Shown: positions 15,703 to 25,620, counted from the first letter of the stretch. The stretch is 64,000 nucleotides of DNA from JBBRHQ01 sp963720735 (GCA_963720735.1 CAVRGL010000006.1:1-64000), one strand, 5' to 3'. Notes: a model not told the origin generated them from the letters alone. Made by a program: numbers and translations.

Positions 15703-18047
15703 CCCGGCCACTTCCACTCGCGCACTTCCGGATGGTCCTCGCCGTGCTCTCGCGTGAAGGCGCGGCAGGCAAGCCGCCGGTCGGCCATCTCCTGGCGCAG
15801 CTCGGCTGCCCGAGCCCCCAGGCCCGGCACCCGGTCGATCGCGTCCATCGCCAGGTGGAAGCGGTCGAGCCCGTTCAGCATGACCATGTCGAAGGGAGTC
15901 GTCGTCGTGCCCTCCTCCATGTAGCCGCGCACATGCACGTTGGCGTGGTTTGAGCGCTTGTAGGTGAGGCGGTGGATCAGCGCCGGGTAGCCGTGAAAGG
16001 CGAAGATCACCGGCCGATCGAGCGTGAGCAGGGAGTCGAACTCGAGGTCGGAGAGCCCGTGCGGGTGCTCCCGGTCGGGCTCCAGCCGCATCAGGTCGAC
16101 GACGTTGACGACCCGGACTCTGAGGTCCGGCAGGTTCTCGCGCAGCAGCGCGGTCGCCGCGACCGTCTCCAGCGTCGGCACGTCGCCGCAGCAGGCCATC
16201 ACCACGTCGGGCTCGCCCTCGTCGTCCTCGTTGGAGGCCCACTCCCAGATCCCGATCCCGCGCGTGCAGTGGTCGATCGCCTCCTCCATCGTCAGGTAGG
16301 TCAGCTCCGGCTGCTTGCCGGCGACGATCAGGTTGACGTAGTCGCGGCTGCGAAGGCAGTGGTCGGCGACCGAGAGCAGGCAGTTGGCGTCCGGCGGCAG
16401 GTAGACGCGGACGATCTCGGCCTTCTTGTTGACGAGGTGGTCGATGAAGCCGGGGTCCTGGTGGGAGAAACCGTTGTGATCCTGGCGCCAGACGTGGGAG
16501 GTGAGCAGGTAGTTGAGCGAGGCAAGCGGCCGCCGCCAGGGGATCTGCCGGCTCACCTTCAACCACTTGGCATGCTGGTTGAACATCGAGTCGACGATGT
16601 GTATGAAGGCCTCATAGCAGCTGAAGAAACCGTGCCGGCCACTCAACAGGTACCCCTCCAGCCAACCCTGGCAGAGGTGCTCGGAGAGGACCTCCATCAC
16701 CCGGCCGTCGGGCCCCAGGTCTTCGTCGGTCTCCATCCGCTCGGCCTCCCACTCGCGGTGGGTCGCCTCGAAGACCGCGGAGAGGCGGTTGGAGGCGGTC
16801 TCATCCGGTCCGACGAGGCGGAAGTTGTCGGAGTTGCGCTCGATCGTGTCGCGCAGGAAGCCGCCGAGCATCCGGGTCGACTCGGCGCTCTCGGTGCCGG
16901 GCCGCGGCACCTCCACGGCGTAATCGCGAAAGTCCGGCAACAGCAGCTCGCGCAGCAGTAGGCCGCCGTTGGCATGCGGGTTGGCGCTCATCGTCCGCTC
17001 GCCGCGCGGCGCCAGCTCCGCCACCTCGGCGACCAGCGCCGCGCGCTCATCGAAGAGCTCCCACGGGCGGTAGCTGCGCATCCACTCTTCGAGCTGGCGC
17101 AGGTGCTCTGGATTCTCGCGCACATGGGGCAGCGGCACCTGGTGGGCGCGCCAGGTCCCCTCGACCGGCAGCCCGTCGACCACCTTGGGACAGGTCCAAC
17201 CCTTAGGGGTGCGCAGCACGATCATCGGCCAGCGCGGCCGCCCTTTGGCGGCGCCGGAGCGGGCGGCGCGCTGGATCGCGGCGATCTCCTCCAGCGCCTC
17301 GTCGAGAGCCGCCGCCAGCCGACCGTGCACCGCGGCCGGCTCCTCGCCGTCCTGGCCGCCGCGGACGAACAGGGGCCGGTGCCCGTATCCCTCCAGCAGC
17401 GAGGCCAGCTCGGGCTCGGGGATGCGGGCGAGCAGGGTCGGGTTGGCGATCTTGTAGCCGTTGAGGTGGAGGATCGGCAGCACCGCGCCGTCGGTGCGCG
17501 GGCTCAGCAGCTTGTTGGAGTGCCAGCTTGCCGCCAGGGCTCCCGTCTCCGCCTCGCCATCGCCGATAACGCAGGCGACCAGCAGGTCGGGGTTGTCGAA
17601 GGCGGCGCCATAGGCGTGGGCCAGCGAGTAGCCAAGCTCGCCGCCCTCGTTGATCGAGCCCGGCGTCTCCGGCGCCGCGTGGCTGGGGATGCCGCCGGGA
17701 AAGGAGAACTGGCGAAACAGCTGGCGCATCCCATCCTCATTGCGGCCGATGTGGGGGTAGACGTCGGTGTAGGTGCCCTCGAGGTAGGCGTTGGCGACGA
17801 TCCCCGGGCCGCCGTGGCCGGGGCCGGTGACGAAGATCGCGTTCAGGTCGCGCTCTCGGATCGCCCGGTTGAGGTGGGCGTAGACGAGGTTTAGGCCTGG
17901 CGTAGTGCCGAAGTGCCCCAGCAGTCGCGGCTTGATCTGCTCGGGGACCAACGGCTCTCGGAGCAGCGGGTTGTCGAGCAGATATATCTGCCCGACCGAG
18001 AGGTAGTTGGCTGCGCGCCACCAAGCGTCGATCACGGCACGGCCCAT
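15699..18047 (-). CDS. xfp: Xylulose-5-phosphate/fructose-6-phosphate phosphoketolase
   Basis: The 782-residue product is collinear with thiamine-diphosphate-dependent phosphoketolases from WWRAANYLSVGQIYL at the N-terminus to the C-terminal region. Signatures include GPGHGGPG, INEGGELGYSLAHAYG and the ThDP site GDGEAETG. The enzyme cleaves xylulose 5-phosphate or fructose 6-phosphate with phosphate to acetyl phosphate plus glyceraldehyde 3-phosphate or erythrose 4-phosphate. A stop directly before the ATG at 18047 fixes the N-terminus; the Shine-Dalgarno is weak. It is the first gene of the operon with treT, ackA and a proton pump, so acetyl phosphate made here can be used for ATP by AckA. 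Confidence 0.95.
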   Translation of the reverse strand: MGRAVIDAWWRAANYLSVGQIYLLDNPLLREPLVPEQIKPRLLGHFGTTPGLNLVYAHLNRAIRERDLNAIFVTGPGHGGPGIVANAYLEGTYTDVYPHIGRNEDGMRQLFRQFSFPGGIPSHAAPETPGSINEGGELGYSLAHAYGAAFDNPDLLVACVIGDGEAETGALAASWHSNKLLSPRTDGAVLPILHLNGYKIANPTLLARIPEPELASLLEGYGHRPLFVRGGQDGEEPAAVHGRLAAALDEALEEIAAIQRAARSGAAKGRPRWPMIVLRTPKGWTCPKVVDGLPVEGTWRAHQVPLPHVRENPEHLRQLEEWMRSYRPWELFDERAALVAEVAELAPRGERTMSANPHANGGLLLRELLLPDFRDYAVEVPRPGTESAESTRMLGGFLRDTIERNSDNFRLVGPDETASNRLSAVFEATHREWEAERMETDEDLGPDGRVMEVLSEHLCQGWLEGYLLSGRHGFFSCYEAFIHIVDSMFNQHAKWLKVSRQIPWRRPLASLNYLLTSHVWRQDHNGFSHQDPGFIDHLVNKKAEIVRVYLPPDANCLLSVADHCLRSRDYVNLIVAGKQPELTYLTMEEAIDHCTRGIGIWEWASNEDDEGEPDVVMACCGDVPTLETVAATALLRENLPDLRVRVVNVVDLMRLEPDREHPHGLSDLEFDSLLTLDRPVIFAFHGYPALIHRLTYKRSNHANVHVRGYMEEGTTTTPFDMVMLNGLDRFHLAMDAIDRVPGLGARAAELRQEMADRRLACRAFTREHGEDHPEVREWKWPG

Positions 18048-18178
18048 TTAAGCGGAGCGATGCCGAGATCCTCCGCCACCATCGGGTTCATCACTCACCT
18101 CGCGCACCCGAACCCGATGAACCAAGGTCGCCCAGCTCGCCGCCGCAGCAAACGCGGAATCGGCGGGCTGGGTGAGAG

Positions 18179-19011
18179 ATGGGATCGAAGCTAAGCAGAG
18201 TCACCGCGCCGATCGCGCTCCTGGCATGGACGCTGGGGTAAGTGGCGGTACTGGGTACCACAGCGGCCGACGCCTCGCCGGCACTCTGGTCGCCTCGTCC
18301 CACCACGGCGCCTCGGCAGTGGCAGCTACAGGGGAAGATCAAGACGACTATCCCGGCAGCCGTCTACGACGTCGACGGCTTCCAAACGCCGGCCAGTACG
18401 GTGCGCCAGCTGCACCGGCAGGGTCGCAAGGTGATCTGCTACCTCGCTGTCGGCAGTTGGGAGTCCTACCGGCCCGACAAGGGCCAGTTCCCGCGCTCGG
18501 TGATCGGCCGCCGCTGCGCCGGCTTCCTATGAGCGCTGGCTCGACACCAGCCGCTTTCATCTCTTCGAACGGCCGTTGAAGCGGCGCTTCAACATGTGTG
18601 CGCGCAAGGGCTTTGACGGCCGTCGAGCCCGACAACCTGGCGGGCTGGGAAAAAGAAAACCACACCGGCTTTAAGATCACCAGGGCCGACCAGCCGACCA
18701 GCTGCGCTTCAACCGCTGGGTCGCCCGCCAGGTGCACGGGCGCGGCATGTCGGTAGCTGCTGAAGAACGACGGCCGTCAGGCCTGCGAACTCGTCAACTA
18801 CTTCGACTTCGCGATCGTCGAGCAGTGCTTCCAGTACCACGATTGCGGCTACTACAAAAGCACCTTCGTGCGGGACGATAAGGCGGTCTTGGAGGCCGAG
18901 TACGAACAGGAGCCGAAGAAGTACTGCAAGACCGCGAGGGCAATCGACTTCAGTGCGATCCACAAGTCCTATGACTTGTTCGCACGATCCTGGCAACCAT
19001 GCGTGCGCTGA
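18179..19011 (+). pseudogene. GH114-like (endo-alpha-1,4-polygalactosaminidase) secreted glycosidase, decayed
   Basis: An ATG at 18179 starts a signal peptide interrupted by TAA at 18239-18241. The frame then continues (WQLQGK, AAVYDVDGFQT, GRKVICYLAVGSWESYRPDKG) as in GH114 proteins until a frameshift near 18520. Later family pieces appear in other frames: ERWLDT-like, VEPDNLAGWE, VNYFDFAIVEQCFQY, YCKTARAIDFSAIHKSYD, ending at a TGA at 19009. At least one nonsense mutation and several indels are needed, so it is non-functional as read. Intact relatives are secreted enzymes acting on galactosamine-rich exopolysaccharide. It diverges from the phosphoketolase operon. Confidence 0.75.
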
Positions 19012-19078
19012 AGAATCGCTCACCGCGCATTGTCAGGTCAGCGTCCGCCTGCAGTAGGCCGGGCCCGGTGCTGCTCGC

Positions 19079-19160
19079 CTAGCCGAGCAGCTTGGCCTTC
19101 TGGGCCGAACTCCTGGTGACTTGCCAGCAGCTCAACTAGCTCTTCTTGTGCCTACAACGA
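19079..19160 (-). pseudogene. Tiny SHOCT-domain-like C-terminal remnant
   Basis: On the minus strand the pieces EELVELLASH and AQKAKLLG followed by a stop, in two frames, resemble the end of short C-terminal (SHOCT) domains (..FAAQKAKLLG). Nothing of the rest of a gene is seen. The surrounding 19012-19378 holds no other supported gene. Confidence 0.3.
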
Positions 19161-19378
19161 AACTCGGCTCAGAAAGGCCTTGCTCCGAGAAGAGAACGTT
19201 CGACCAGACAAGCGTCCTGTCACCTGCTTTCGGGTGGTTGCGAGCGCGTCGCCAGACGCCGCTCGCGCTTCTGCAAAGGGCGAAAAGGAGCAGCGTCACC
19301 TCGCGCAGCGGCCTGCATGCCGGCCGGCAGTTGCAGCTGTCGACCGACATGTTGCCCGTCGAATGGCGAGTTGCCCGA

Positions 19379-19512
19379 AAACTGGCGCCGATCGGGGCGC
19401 ACAAGAATTCGGAGAGTGGCGATTTGCAGGCATAAGGACTGGAACCGGGGCGGTCTCGAAAACCGTTGTGGGCCTTAGGGTCTACCGTGGGTTCGAATCC
19501 CACCCCCTCCGC
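19379..19512 (+). repeat. tRNA-Ser(CGA) 3'-half repeat unit, copy C (type I)
   Basis: The upstream block reads K-L-A-P-I-G-A-H-K-N-S-E-S-G-D-L-Q-A and ends in TAA. The tRNA-like part spans 19451-19512 and matches copies A, B and D. Sequence identity to other copies stops within a few bases of the acceptor end. Confidence 0.85.
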
Positions 19513-19901
19513 TTTGCACCTGGGATTCCGCTTTAGCAAGCGGGATCCGGGTGTCTAGCGAAGGGCCAGCCAATCGCATGGCGGGTCATGGAGGTCATAG
19601 GGATGCTGCAGCGTGTCCCGCGGGATCCCCGGCCACCCCTATCTGCGGCCGCGGCGCCACGGGTCCCATATCTCTGGACTTGTGTCCAGTCCATCCACCG
19701 CCCGTGGGCGATCCACGGCTTCTCCGGGACGGTCCCCGCCAGATCTGAGGTCGGGAGCATTTTCACGACCTCTACGCTTGGGGCGAGTTCTGGTCGTAGC
19801 TCCGTCGGGCGGGGACCCCGCACCGAGCTTTCGAAGCCGCCGGACTGTCGGAGTAGGCGCCGTTGGGGGCGCTTTAGCTCTCAGAGCTACTATCGGCAGC
19901 G
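19513..19901. other. 389-bp stretch between repeat C and tatA, no supported gene
   Basis: No frame shows protein-family features. It presumably contains the tatA promoter, but I see no convincing -35/-10 pair. Confidence 0.5.
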
Positions 19902-20147
19902 GTGACTCCCCAAATCGGACCCCTGGAGTTGGTCGTCGTCCTGATCATCGCCCTGCTGGTCCTCGGACCGAAGCGCCTGCCCGAGGTCGGCGCTTCCTTG
20001 GGCAAGAGCTTCCGAGGGTTCAAGGATGCGCTTGAAGGAAAGGAAGACGAGGAGGAAGACACGCAACCACCGGAGGCCGAGCTCGTCTCGGATCTTGAGT
20101 CCGTCCCGGAAGCCCCCGCCGCAGCTTCCTCCAAAGCCAACGAGTAG
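19902..20147 (+). CDS. tatA: Twin-arginine translocase subunit TatA
   Basis: The 81-residue product starts at a GTG and has the TatA layout: a short N-terminus (GPLELVVVLIIALLVLGPKRLPEVG) forming one membrane helix with the conserved hinge Gly-Pro, an amphipathic helix (LGKSFRGFKDAL), and an acidic C-terminal tail. TatA oligomers form the path for folded twin-arginine proteins together with TatC. No tatC is in the window, so this is a solitary gene. It follows tRNA-like repeat C. Confidence 0.9.
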   Translation: MTPQIGPLELVVVLIIALLVLGPKRLPEVGASLGKSFRGFKDALEGKEDEEEDTQPPEAELVSDLESVPEAPAAASSKANE

Positions 20148-20922
20148 AGCTCAGGACGGCGCCCCGGCAACCTCAGGGCGCCAGACCGGACCGGCGGCCA
20201 CTTGATGGTCGCGACTCCGCCGGACCCGAAGCACCCCCAAGGAAGCCACTTCGAGCACTTCGGGGCCGCGAACGAACCAGCAGCCCAGACCGCCAACAGC
20301 CTGGCGCAATCTCGCTGTTGCTCCGGCTCGAATCCGGCGGCTCGATGATTCGCCGACGGCGTGCCCCGCCTTACCCCGCATGAAGGGCTCGACAGGCAGA
20401 CCAAGACGATGGAGATCCGCAAGGGCAGCCCCGCCTTCAACGCCGGCTCCGCCCTCTGCACGGATGGCGATCAGCGCGGGGTGAGGTGCCCCCAGGGTCG
20501 CCGCTGCGTCATCGGCGCGTTCGAGCTGCAGCTCTAAGGTCCGCCCGGGCTGCGACGGCCCCAAACCCAAACCGCCAGGCAGCCAGAGCCACCGGGCAGT
20601 TCCGGGGAACGTTGGCGCCACACTCGTACGAAACCGGGAGCCCCCGGGCGACTAAGGTACTCCGCCGGGCCGAGCTTGAGGAGTTGGCGATGTTGCGAGA
20701 ACATATTGCAGGAGAACGAGGGGAACTACCGGTCCCCTGAATGGGGTGTGCCGGCTCGATCAGGTGCCGCGGTTCTGGAGCGGTTCGGCAAGTGATGGGA
20801 GTCCGTTCGGATGGAGCTACATGAATTCCTCGAAGCGGGTGCCCAGGTTGCGGTGTCCGAGGCACGTCGGCGGGCGATTGGGAGGGTCCCCGGCCAGTGA
20901 CCTTCCGTCGAGTATCCACTCC
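20148..20922. other. 775-bp stretch between tatA and the methyltransferase, no firm gene
   Basis: A minus-strand frame of 156 codons (20151-20621) exists, with a mixed Ala/Gly/Arg composition and no recognisable motif. In high-GC DNA such frames are common by chance. I cannot support a gene here. Confidence 0.4.
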
Positions 20923-21609
20923 ATGACGCTCTCGCCCGAGGAGGCGGCTCGGGTCTATGACCGCATCGGCCGTCTTCAGGACTCCCAGGCCTTCTACGAG
21001 GATGCTGCGATCGATCGCATGATCACCCTCGCCGATTTTCCCCATGCTGGCTCCGTATTCGAGCTCGGCTGCGGGACCGGCCGGCTGGCCCGGCGCCTGC
21101 TAGCGGGGCACCTCCCGCCCGATGCCAAGTACCTGGCAACCGACGTCAGCACCCGCATGGTTCACATCGCCGAGGGCCGGTTGAGCCCATGGGCGAGCCG
21201 GGCGAGCGTCGTCGCGCTCGAACCCGCGGCCCGGGGTCTCCCCGGCCAGACGGGGGCCTTCGACCGCTTCGTCGCCACCTATGTCTTCGACCTGCTCGAT
21301 AACGGGGACGCGCGCCGGCTGCTCGACGAGGCGGCGCGGCTGCTGGATTCCGACGGCCGGCTCTGCGTAGTCGGCATCACCCCGGGACCGAAAGGAATGA
21401 CGCGGTGGGTGATGCGGGGCTGGGGAGTCATCGCCAAGAGGCTTCCTCGCCTCGTCGGCGGGTGCCGGCCCATCGACCTGCGCGGACTTCTTGACCCCGA
21501 GCGCTGGAACCTCGAGGCCAGCGAGGTCGTGACCCGCTGGGCGGCGAGCTCCCAGGTCGTCGTGGCTGAGCCTCGAGATTGCGGCCACACCCGTGTCCCG
21601 GCCGGCTGA
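20923..21609 (+). CDS. Class I SAM-dependent methyltransferase
   Basis: I chose the ATG at 20923 because the family-like sequence (SPEEAARVYDRIGRLQDSQ) begins there; the frame stays open further upstream with low-complexity residues. The 228-residue protein has the SAM-binding motif VFELGCGTGRLARRLL, an acidic residue after the second strand (ATDVS), and FVATYVFDLLD as the post-III segment. Family members methylate small molecules or lipids; the substrate is unknown. Its stop overlaps the start of an ABC ATPase gene, so it is probably co-transcribed with that exporter. Confidence 0.82.
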   Translation: MTLSPEEAARVYDRIGRLQDSQAFYEDAAIDRMITLADFPHAGSVFELGCGTGRLARRLLAGHLPPDAKYLATDVSTRMVHIAEGRLSPWASRASVVALEPAARGLPGQTGAFDRFVATYVFDLLDNGDARRLLDEAARLLDSDGRLCVVGITPGPKGMTRWVMRGWGVIAKRLPRLVGGCRPIDLRGLLDPERWNLEASEVVTRWAASSQVVVAEPRDCGHTRVPAG

Positions 21610-22324
21610 TCGCAACCGCACCGCCCCGCTCGTCCGTCTCCGCGGGGTCGCCAAGACGTACGGGAGCGGCGAGGTTGCGGTCCACGCCCTGCGCGACGTG
21701 GACCTGGAGATCTGGCCGCAGGAGTTCGTCGTCCTGCTCGGCCCAAGCGGCTCGGGGAAGACCACGCTGCTCAACGTCATCGGCGGAATCGAACCGCCGA
21801 GCCGGGGAGAGGTGATCGTCGCGGGCCGCGAGGTCGACGCCCTCGACGAAGAGGGGAGGACCGACTTCCGACGCGAGACGGTCGGCTTCATATTCCAGTT
21901 CTTCAACCTGATCCCGACTCTGACCGCGCGCGAGAACGTGGAGCTGATCGCCGAGCTCCAGGGGGCCGCCGCCGAGGCGACGCCGCTGCTCGAGCGGGTC
22001 GGACTCGGCGAGCACCTCGACCGCTTTCCGGCCGAGCTCTCGGGCGGGGAGCAGCAGCGGGTGGCGGCGGCGCGGGCGCTGGCTGGAGCTCCTCGCCTCC
22101 TGCTCGGTGACGAGCCGACCGGTGCCCTCGACCTCGAGACCGGCCGCACGGTGCTCGACCTCCTGCACCGAATGGCGCACGAGCTCGATCAGACGGTGCT
22201 GATCGTCACCCACAATGCGGCGATCGCGGGAATGGCCGACCGGGTTCTTCGCATGCGCGACGGCCGGATCGTCGCCGACGAGCGCAACGAGCACCCTCTC
22301 GATCCGTCAGCGCTCGAGTGGTGA
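21593..22324 (+). CDS. LolD-type ABC transporter ATPase
   Basis: The GTG start lies 17 bases inside the methyltransferase gene. The 243-residue protein has Walker A GPSGSGKTT, Q loop FQFFNLIPTLTARENV, signature LSGGEQQRVAAARAL, Walker B LLLGDEPTGALD and the H loop IVTHNA. It is a second paralogue of the ATPase at 9383. It powers the large FtsX-type permease that begins four bases after its stop. Confidence 0.93.
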   Translation: MSRPADRNRTAPLVRLRGVAKTYGSGEVAVHALRDVDLEIWPQEFVVLLGPSGSGKTTLLNVIGGIEPPSRGEVIVAGREVDALDEEGRTDFRRETVGFIFQFFNLIPTLTARENVELIAELQGAAAEATPLLERVGLGEHLDRFPAELSGGEQQRVAAARALAGAPRLLLGDEPTGALDLETGRTVLDLLHRMAHELDQTVLIVTHNAAIAGMADRVLRMRDGRIVADERNEHPLDPSALEW

Positions 22325-22327
22325 GCA

Positions 22328-24679
22328 GTGAGGGTGCTTCGGGTCAAGCTTCGCCGCGACCTCAGGCGCCAGCGCGGCCAGTTCGCCGCGATCACGCTGA
22401 CGATCTTCCTCGGGGTCACGCTCTTTGGCGGTACGTACGACGCCTACCGCAACCTCAAGGCCTCCTACCAGCAGGCCTTCGTCCGCTATCGCTTCGCCAA
22501 CCTGACGACCACCGCCGGCCCGACGGCGCGCATCACGCGCGCAGCCCGTGCCACTCCCGGGGTGGAGGCGGTGCAGGCGCGGGCCCAGGCCGACATCCCG
22601 TTCGAGATCGGCCGCACGAAGCTGCTCGGCCGGGTCGTCGGCCTTCCCGCTGCCCACCAGCCCGCGGTGAACCGGGTCGAGGTGGACTCGGGGGGCTACC
22701 TGAGCCCGCGACGGCCGCGCGGCGTGCTCGTCGAGCGTCACACCGCCGACCACTTCGGGCTCGAGCGCGGCGATCGCCTCGAGGTTCGGGGCGCGACCGG
22801 GTTGAAGCACCTGCGTGTGCTCGGGGTCGCGACGTCCCCCGAGTATTACTGGCCCACCCTCGACCGCCAGAACGTGCTCCCCTCGGCGGGCGACTTCGGC
22901 GTCGTGTTCGCCCCCGAGGGCCTCGCCGAGGAGCTTGCGGGGGTGAGGAGACCGAATCAGGTCGCGATCTACTACCGCGGCGGTGCAGAGGATCCGTCGC
23001 TGACCCGGCAGCTGACCGCGAAGGCCGGCGGCGCCGACGCGGCGCCTCGGGCGGACCAACCGTCAAACAGCGCCCTACAGCAGGACGTCAAGGGCTTCCA
23101 GGAGCTGGCCATCCTGTTTCCGCTTCTGTTCCTCACGGCGGCTGGGCTGGCCACCGCAGTGCTGATGCGGCGGGTCGTCACGGCGCAGAGACCCACGATC
23201 GGCATGCTGCGGGCCTGCGGGTATTCGATCCGGCAGGTGGTTGGCCACTTCATCTCGTTCGGCCTCGTGGTCGGCGTCGCAGGCGGCCTGGCCGGCGCGC
23301 TCGCTGGACTCGCGCTCGCGGGGCAGCTCACGAAGGTCTACACGGGGGAGCTCTCGATCCCCGTGTCGCTAACCAGCATCTCGCCGGTGACGGCCATCGT
23401 CGGCCTCGGCTTCGGCCTCGCCACCGGAATCGGTTCGGCGGCCCTTGCGGCGCGGGCAGCGTCCCGGGTTCCGCCGGCCGAGGCCATGCGCAGCTTCGTT
23501 TCTGCCGCACGGGGCAGACTGAGCCTGCCCGAGCGCGTGTTGCCGCCGCTGCGCCGCCTGCCCGTCCGCTGGCGGATGGTCCTCCGTTCCCTCGGCCGCA
23601 ATTGGCGACGCAACCTGGCGACGGGGCTCGGGGTCGTCCTCGCCCTCACGCTGATCCTCGTCTCGTGGGGCATGATCGACACAACCCAGATCCTCGTTGA
23701 CCGCCAGTTCGACGTGATCGAGCGGCAGGACGCCCAGCTCTACCTCGACCGCCCGGTCGCCGCCGCCGAGCTGCGCTCCGTCGCCGGCGTACCGGGTGTC
23801 GCCCACGCGGAACCGGCGATCGACGCCCCGGTCTCGCTGGCTGCGGGTGGCGAGCGCTATCAGACCGCGCTCATCGGGCTGAAGCCGAATACGCAGCTCC
23901 ACCGGTTCCTTCTCGAGGGTGACGGGACGACGCAGCTGCCCGCGGACGGCGTCCTCGTGGGCCAGGCGCTCCGCTCGCGACTCGGCTTGGCGATGGGAGA
24001 CGAGCTGGCGATATCCGCGCTCGGCTCGGACCTCAAGGCGCGCGCACCCGTCGACGGCTTCCTCGACGAGCCGCTCGGAACGTACGTTTACGGGTCCCTG
24101 CCGACGATCCGCGCAGCGGCGGGCGCCCATGCCCGACCCAACTCCGTCCTGGTTCGCTACGACTCCGGCGCCGATCGGGAGATCATGCGCCGCCGCCTCA
24201 GCGCCCTGCCCGGAGTGACTGCGTTCGAGGACACCAGCGCGCTGCACGACGCGGTGAACAGCTATCTGGGGCTCTTCTATGCATTCGTGGGCGTGACGCT
24301 TGTGCTCGGCGGGGCGATGGCATTCGCCCTGATGTTCAGCGCGATATCAGCCAGCATCTCCGAGCGGCGGACCGAGGTCGCAACGCTGAGGGCCGCGGGA
24401 GCATCCTTCGGGACGATCTCCCACCTGATCACCGCGGAGAACGTGCTTGTGACCGTCGCAGCGATCCCGCTCGGCCTGCTGGTGGGCTACGTAACGGCGG
24501 GGCTCTTCATGGACTCCTTCTCGAGCGACCAGTTCAGCTTCGCACTGGAAGTCCGAGCCTCGACGTTCGGCCTCTCCGCGGTGGCGATCCTCCTCGTCGC
24601 CCTACTCTCGGAGCGCCCGGGCCTGCGGGGGGTTCGCAGGTTGGACATCGCAGAGGTGGTCCGTGAGCGCTCGGTCTAA
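22328..24679 (+). CDS. Large FtsX-type ABC permease with two FtsX modules
   Basis: The 783-residue protein starts at a GTG with an N-terminal membrane helix (ITLTIFLGVTLFGG). It has a first extracytoplasmic domain, a three-helix FtsX module around 250-380 (AQRPTIGMLRACGYS), another membrane helix near 430 (LGVVLALTLILVSWG), a second extracytoplasmic domain, and a C-terminal FtsX module (RRTEVATLRAAGASFGTI). This doubled layout is typical of single-polypeptide exporters working with one LolD-like ATPase. Substrate unknown: lipids, lipoproteins or glycolipids are all possible. It converges with, and overlaps by four bases, the next gene. Confidence 0.9.
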   Translation: MRVLRVKLRRDLRRQRGQFAAITLTIFLGVTLFGGTYDAYRNLKASYQQAFVRYRFANLTTTAGPTARITRAARATPGVEAVQARAQADIPFEIGRTKLLGRVVGLPAAHQPAVNRVEVDSGGYLSPRRPRGVLVERHTADHFGLERGDRLEVRGATGLKHLRVLGVATSPEYYWPTLDRQNVLPSAGDFGVVFAPEGLAEELAGVRRPNQVAIYYRGGAEDPSLTRQLTAKAGGADAAPRADQPSNSALQQDVKGFQELAILFPLLFLTAAGLATAVLMRRVVTAQRPTIGMLRACGYSIRQVVGHFISFGLVVGVAGGLAGALAGLALAGQLTKVYTGELSIPVSLTSISPVTAIVGLGFGLATGIGSAALAARAASRVPPAEAMRSFVSAARGRLSLPERVLPPLRRLPVRWRMVLRSLGRNWRRNLATGLGVVLALTLILVSWGMIDTTQILVDRQFDVIERQDAQLYLDRPVAAAELRSVAGVPGVAHAEPAIDAPVSLAAGGERYQTALIGLKPNTQLHRFLLEGDGTTQLPADGVLVGQALRSRLGLAMGDELAISALGSDLKARAPVDGFLDEPLGTYVYGSLPTIRAAAGAHARPNSVLVRYDSGADREIMRRRLSALPGVTAFEDTSALHDAVNSYLGLFYAFVGVTLVLGGAMAFALMFSAISASISERRTEVATLRAAGASFGTISHLITAENVLVTVAAIPLGLLVGYVTAGLFMDSFSSDQFSFALEVRASTFGLSAVAILLVALLSERPGLRGVRRLDIAEVVRERSV

Positions 24680-25101
24680 CCGCCCCTGCCCGTGACAGCC
24701 GCCAGCTGAACCGTCGCACCCAGCAGATAGAGCGTGGTCGCGGCGAACATCGAAAGCGGCCAGGCGAGCCAGCTCGGGATCTGGGCGATCAGCGCAACCG
24801 CACCCACCGCCGCACCCACCGCGAACCAGTGCAGGACGCCGGCCAGCACGCGCTCGCGTCCAGAAGCCACCTCCTCGATCGCGCCCAGCCGGCGATGGGC
24901 CACGAGGCCGATCACCGTGAAGCCGGCGAGCGCTCCGGCGGCGAAGAGGAAAACGTCGCCTACATTGGGCGCGCCGCGAAAGTGGATCAGCACGGCACCC
25001 GAGCTCCACACGGAGATCGTGTAGCCATAGGGCGCAGCGCTCGAGGAGGCAAGAGTGCCGAGAGCTTCGCCGAGGCTCTCGGCTCGCTTTCGTTCGTTCA
25101 T
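24676..25101 (-). CDS. Small four-helix membrane protein, unknown function
   Basis: The 141-residue product has a charged N-terminus followed by four hydrophobic segments (YTISVWSSGAVLIHF; DVFLFAAGALAGFTVIGLV; VLHWFAVGAAVGAVALIA; LSMFAATTLYLLGATVQLA). No catalytic motif is visible. It ends in TAG overlapping the permease stop on the other strand. No family assignment. Confidence 0.65.
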   Translation of the reverse strand: MNERKRAESLGEALGTLASSSAAPYGYTISVWSSGAVLIHFRGAPNVGDVFLFAAGALAGFTVIGLVAHRRLGAIEEVASGRERVLAGVLHWFAVGAAVGAVALIAQIPSWLAWPLSMFAATTLYLLGATVQLAAVTGRGG

Positions 25102-25282
25102 GGGGGCAGCCTACGCCGTCAGAACAGATCAGACGGCGGTCCTCGACTTGCGCCTCCAGACACTCAAACCCTACGACACGCCTGACGGCACACCTGAAGC
25201 AATCGGCGCGACTCGATCTTAACCAGCGACCGCTCGGCCCCCAGCCGGAGAACCTCGGTGCTCCATGTGTCCATACGCGTCC

Positions 25283-25620
25283 CCGCCGTCCCCCGGAGCT
25301 GCCCGCCGCCGGCGGCGCCGCACTCGGCGTCTCTGTTGGCGCCGCTCACCAGGCGCGCTGGCTGATCGAAGAGCAGGGGATCCGCATCCCACTGCTGGTC
25401 GATCCCGAACGCCGCGTACATGACGCGCTCGACCTGCCCCGCAGGCGGTGGGTGAGCCTCCATCCGCGCGGGTGGTGGAACTACCTGGAGTGCGAGCGAT
25501 CGCCCGCGGCAATCGGCAGGGGAGGATCGTCGAGCCCAACCAACTTCCCGGCCTCGCCGTACTCGTGGCCGACGCCAACGCTGTCTGGATCCACCGCGGG
25601 CGGGCGCTCGGGACTATCTT
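25283..25620 (+). pseudogene. AhpC/TSA-like (peroxiredoxin-like) C-terminal fragment, truncated by a repeat
   Basis: One frame reads LGVSVGAAHQARWLIEEQG, IPLLVDPERRVHDAL, SLHPRGWWNYL, after which the sequence continues in another frame as ARGNRQGRIVEPNQLPG, AVWIHRGRALG. These are segments of the AhpC/TSA-type thioredoxin-fold family (compare the usual ...RVRWLHRGTALGD ending). The N-terminal half with the active-site Cys is missing, there is a frameshift near 25485, and the last residues are replaced where the repeat block at 25619 begins. It is a dead fragment. Confidence 0.6.

Noticed and set aside
15972..16961. Plus-strand frame of about 330 codons
   Set aside because: Antisense shadow of the phosphoketolase gene, no protein features.
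20151..20621. Minus-strand 156-codon frame
   Set aside because: No signal, motif or start context; composition fits chance high-GC frames. Reported only as an unassigned stretch.
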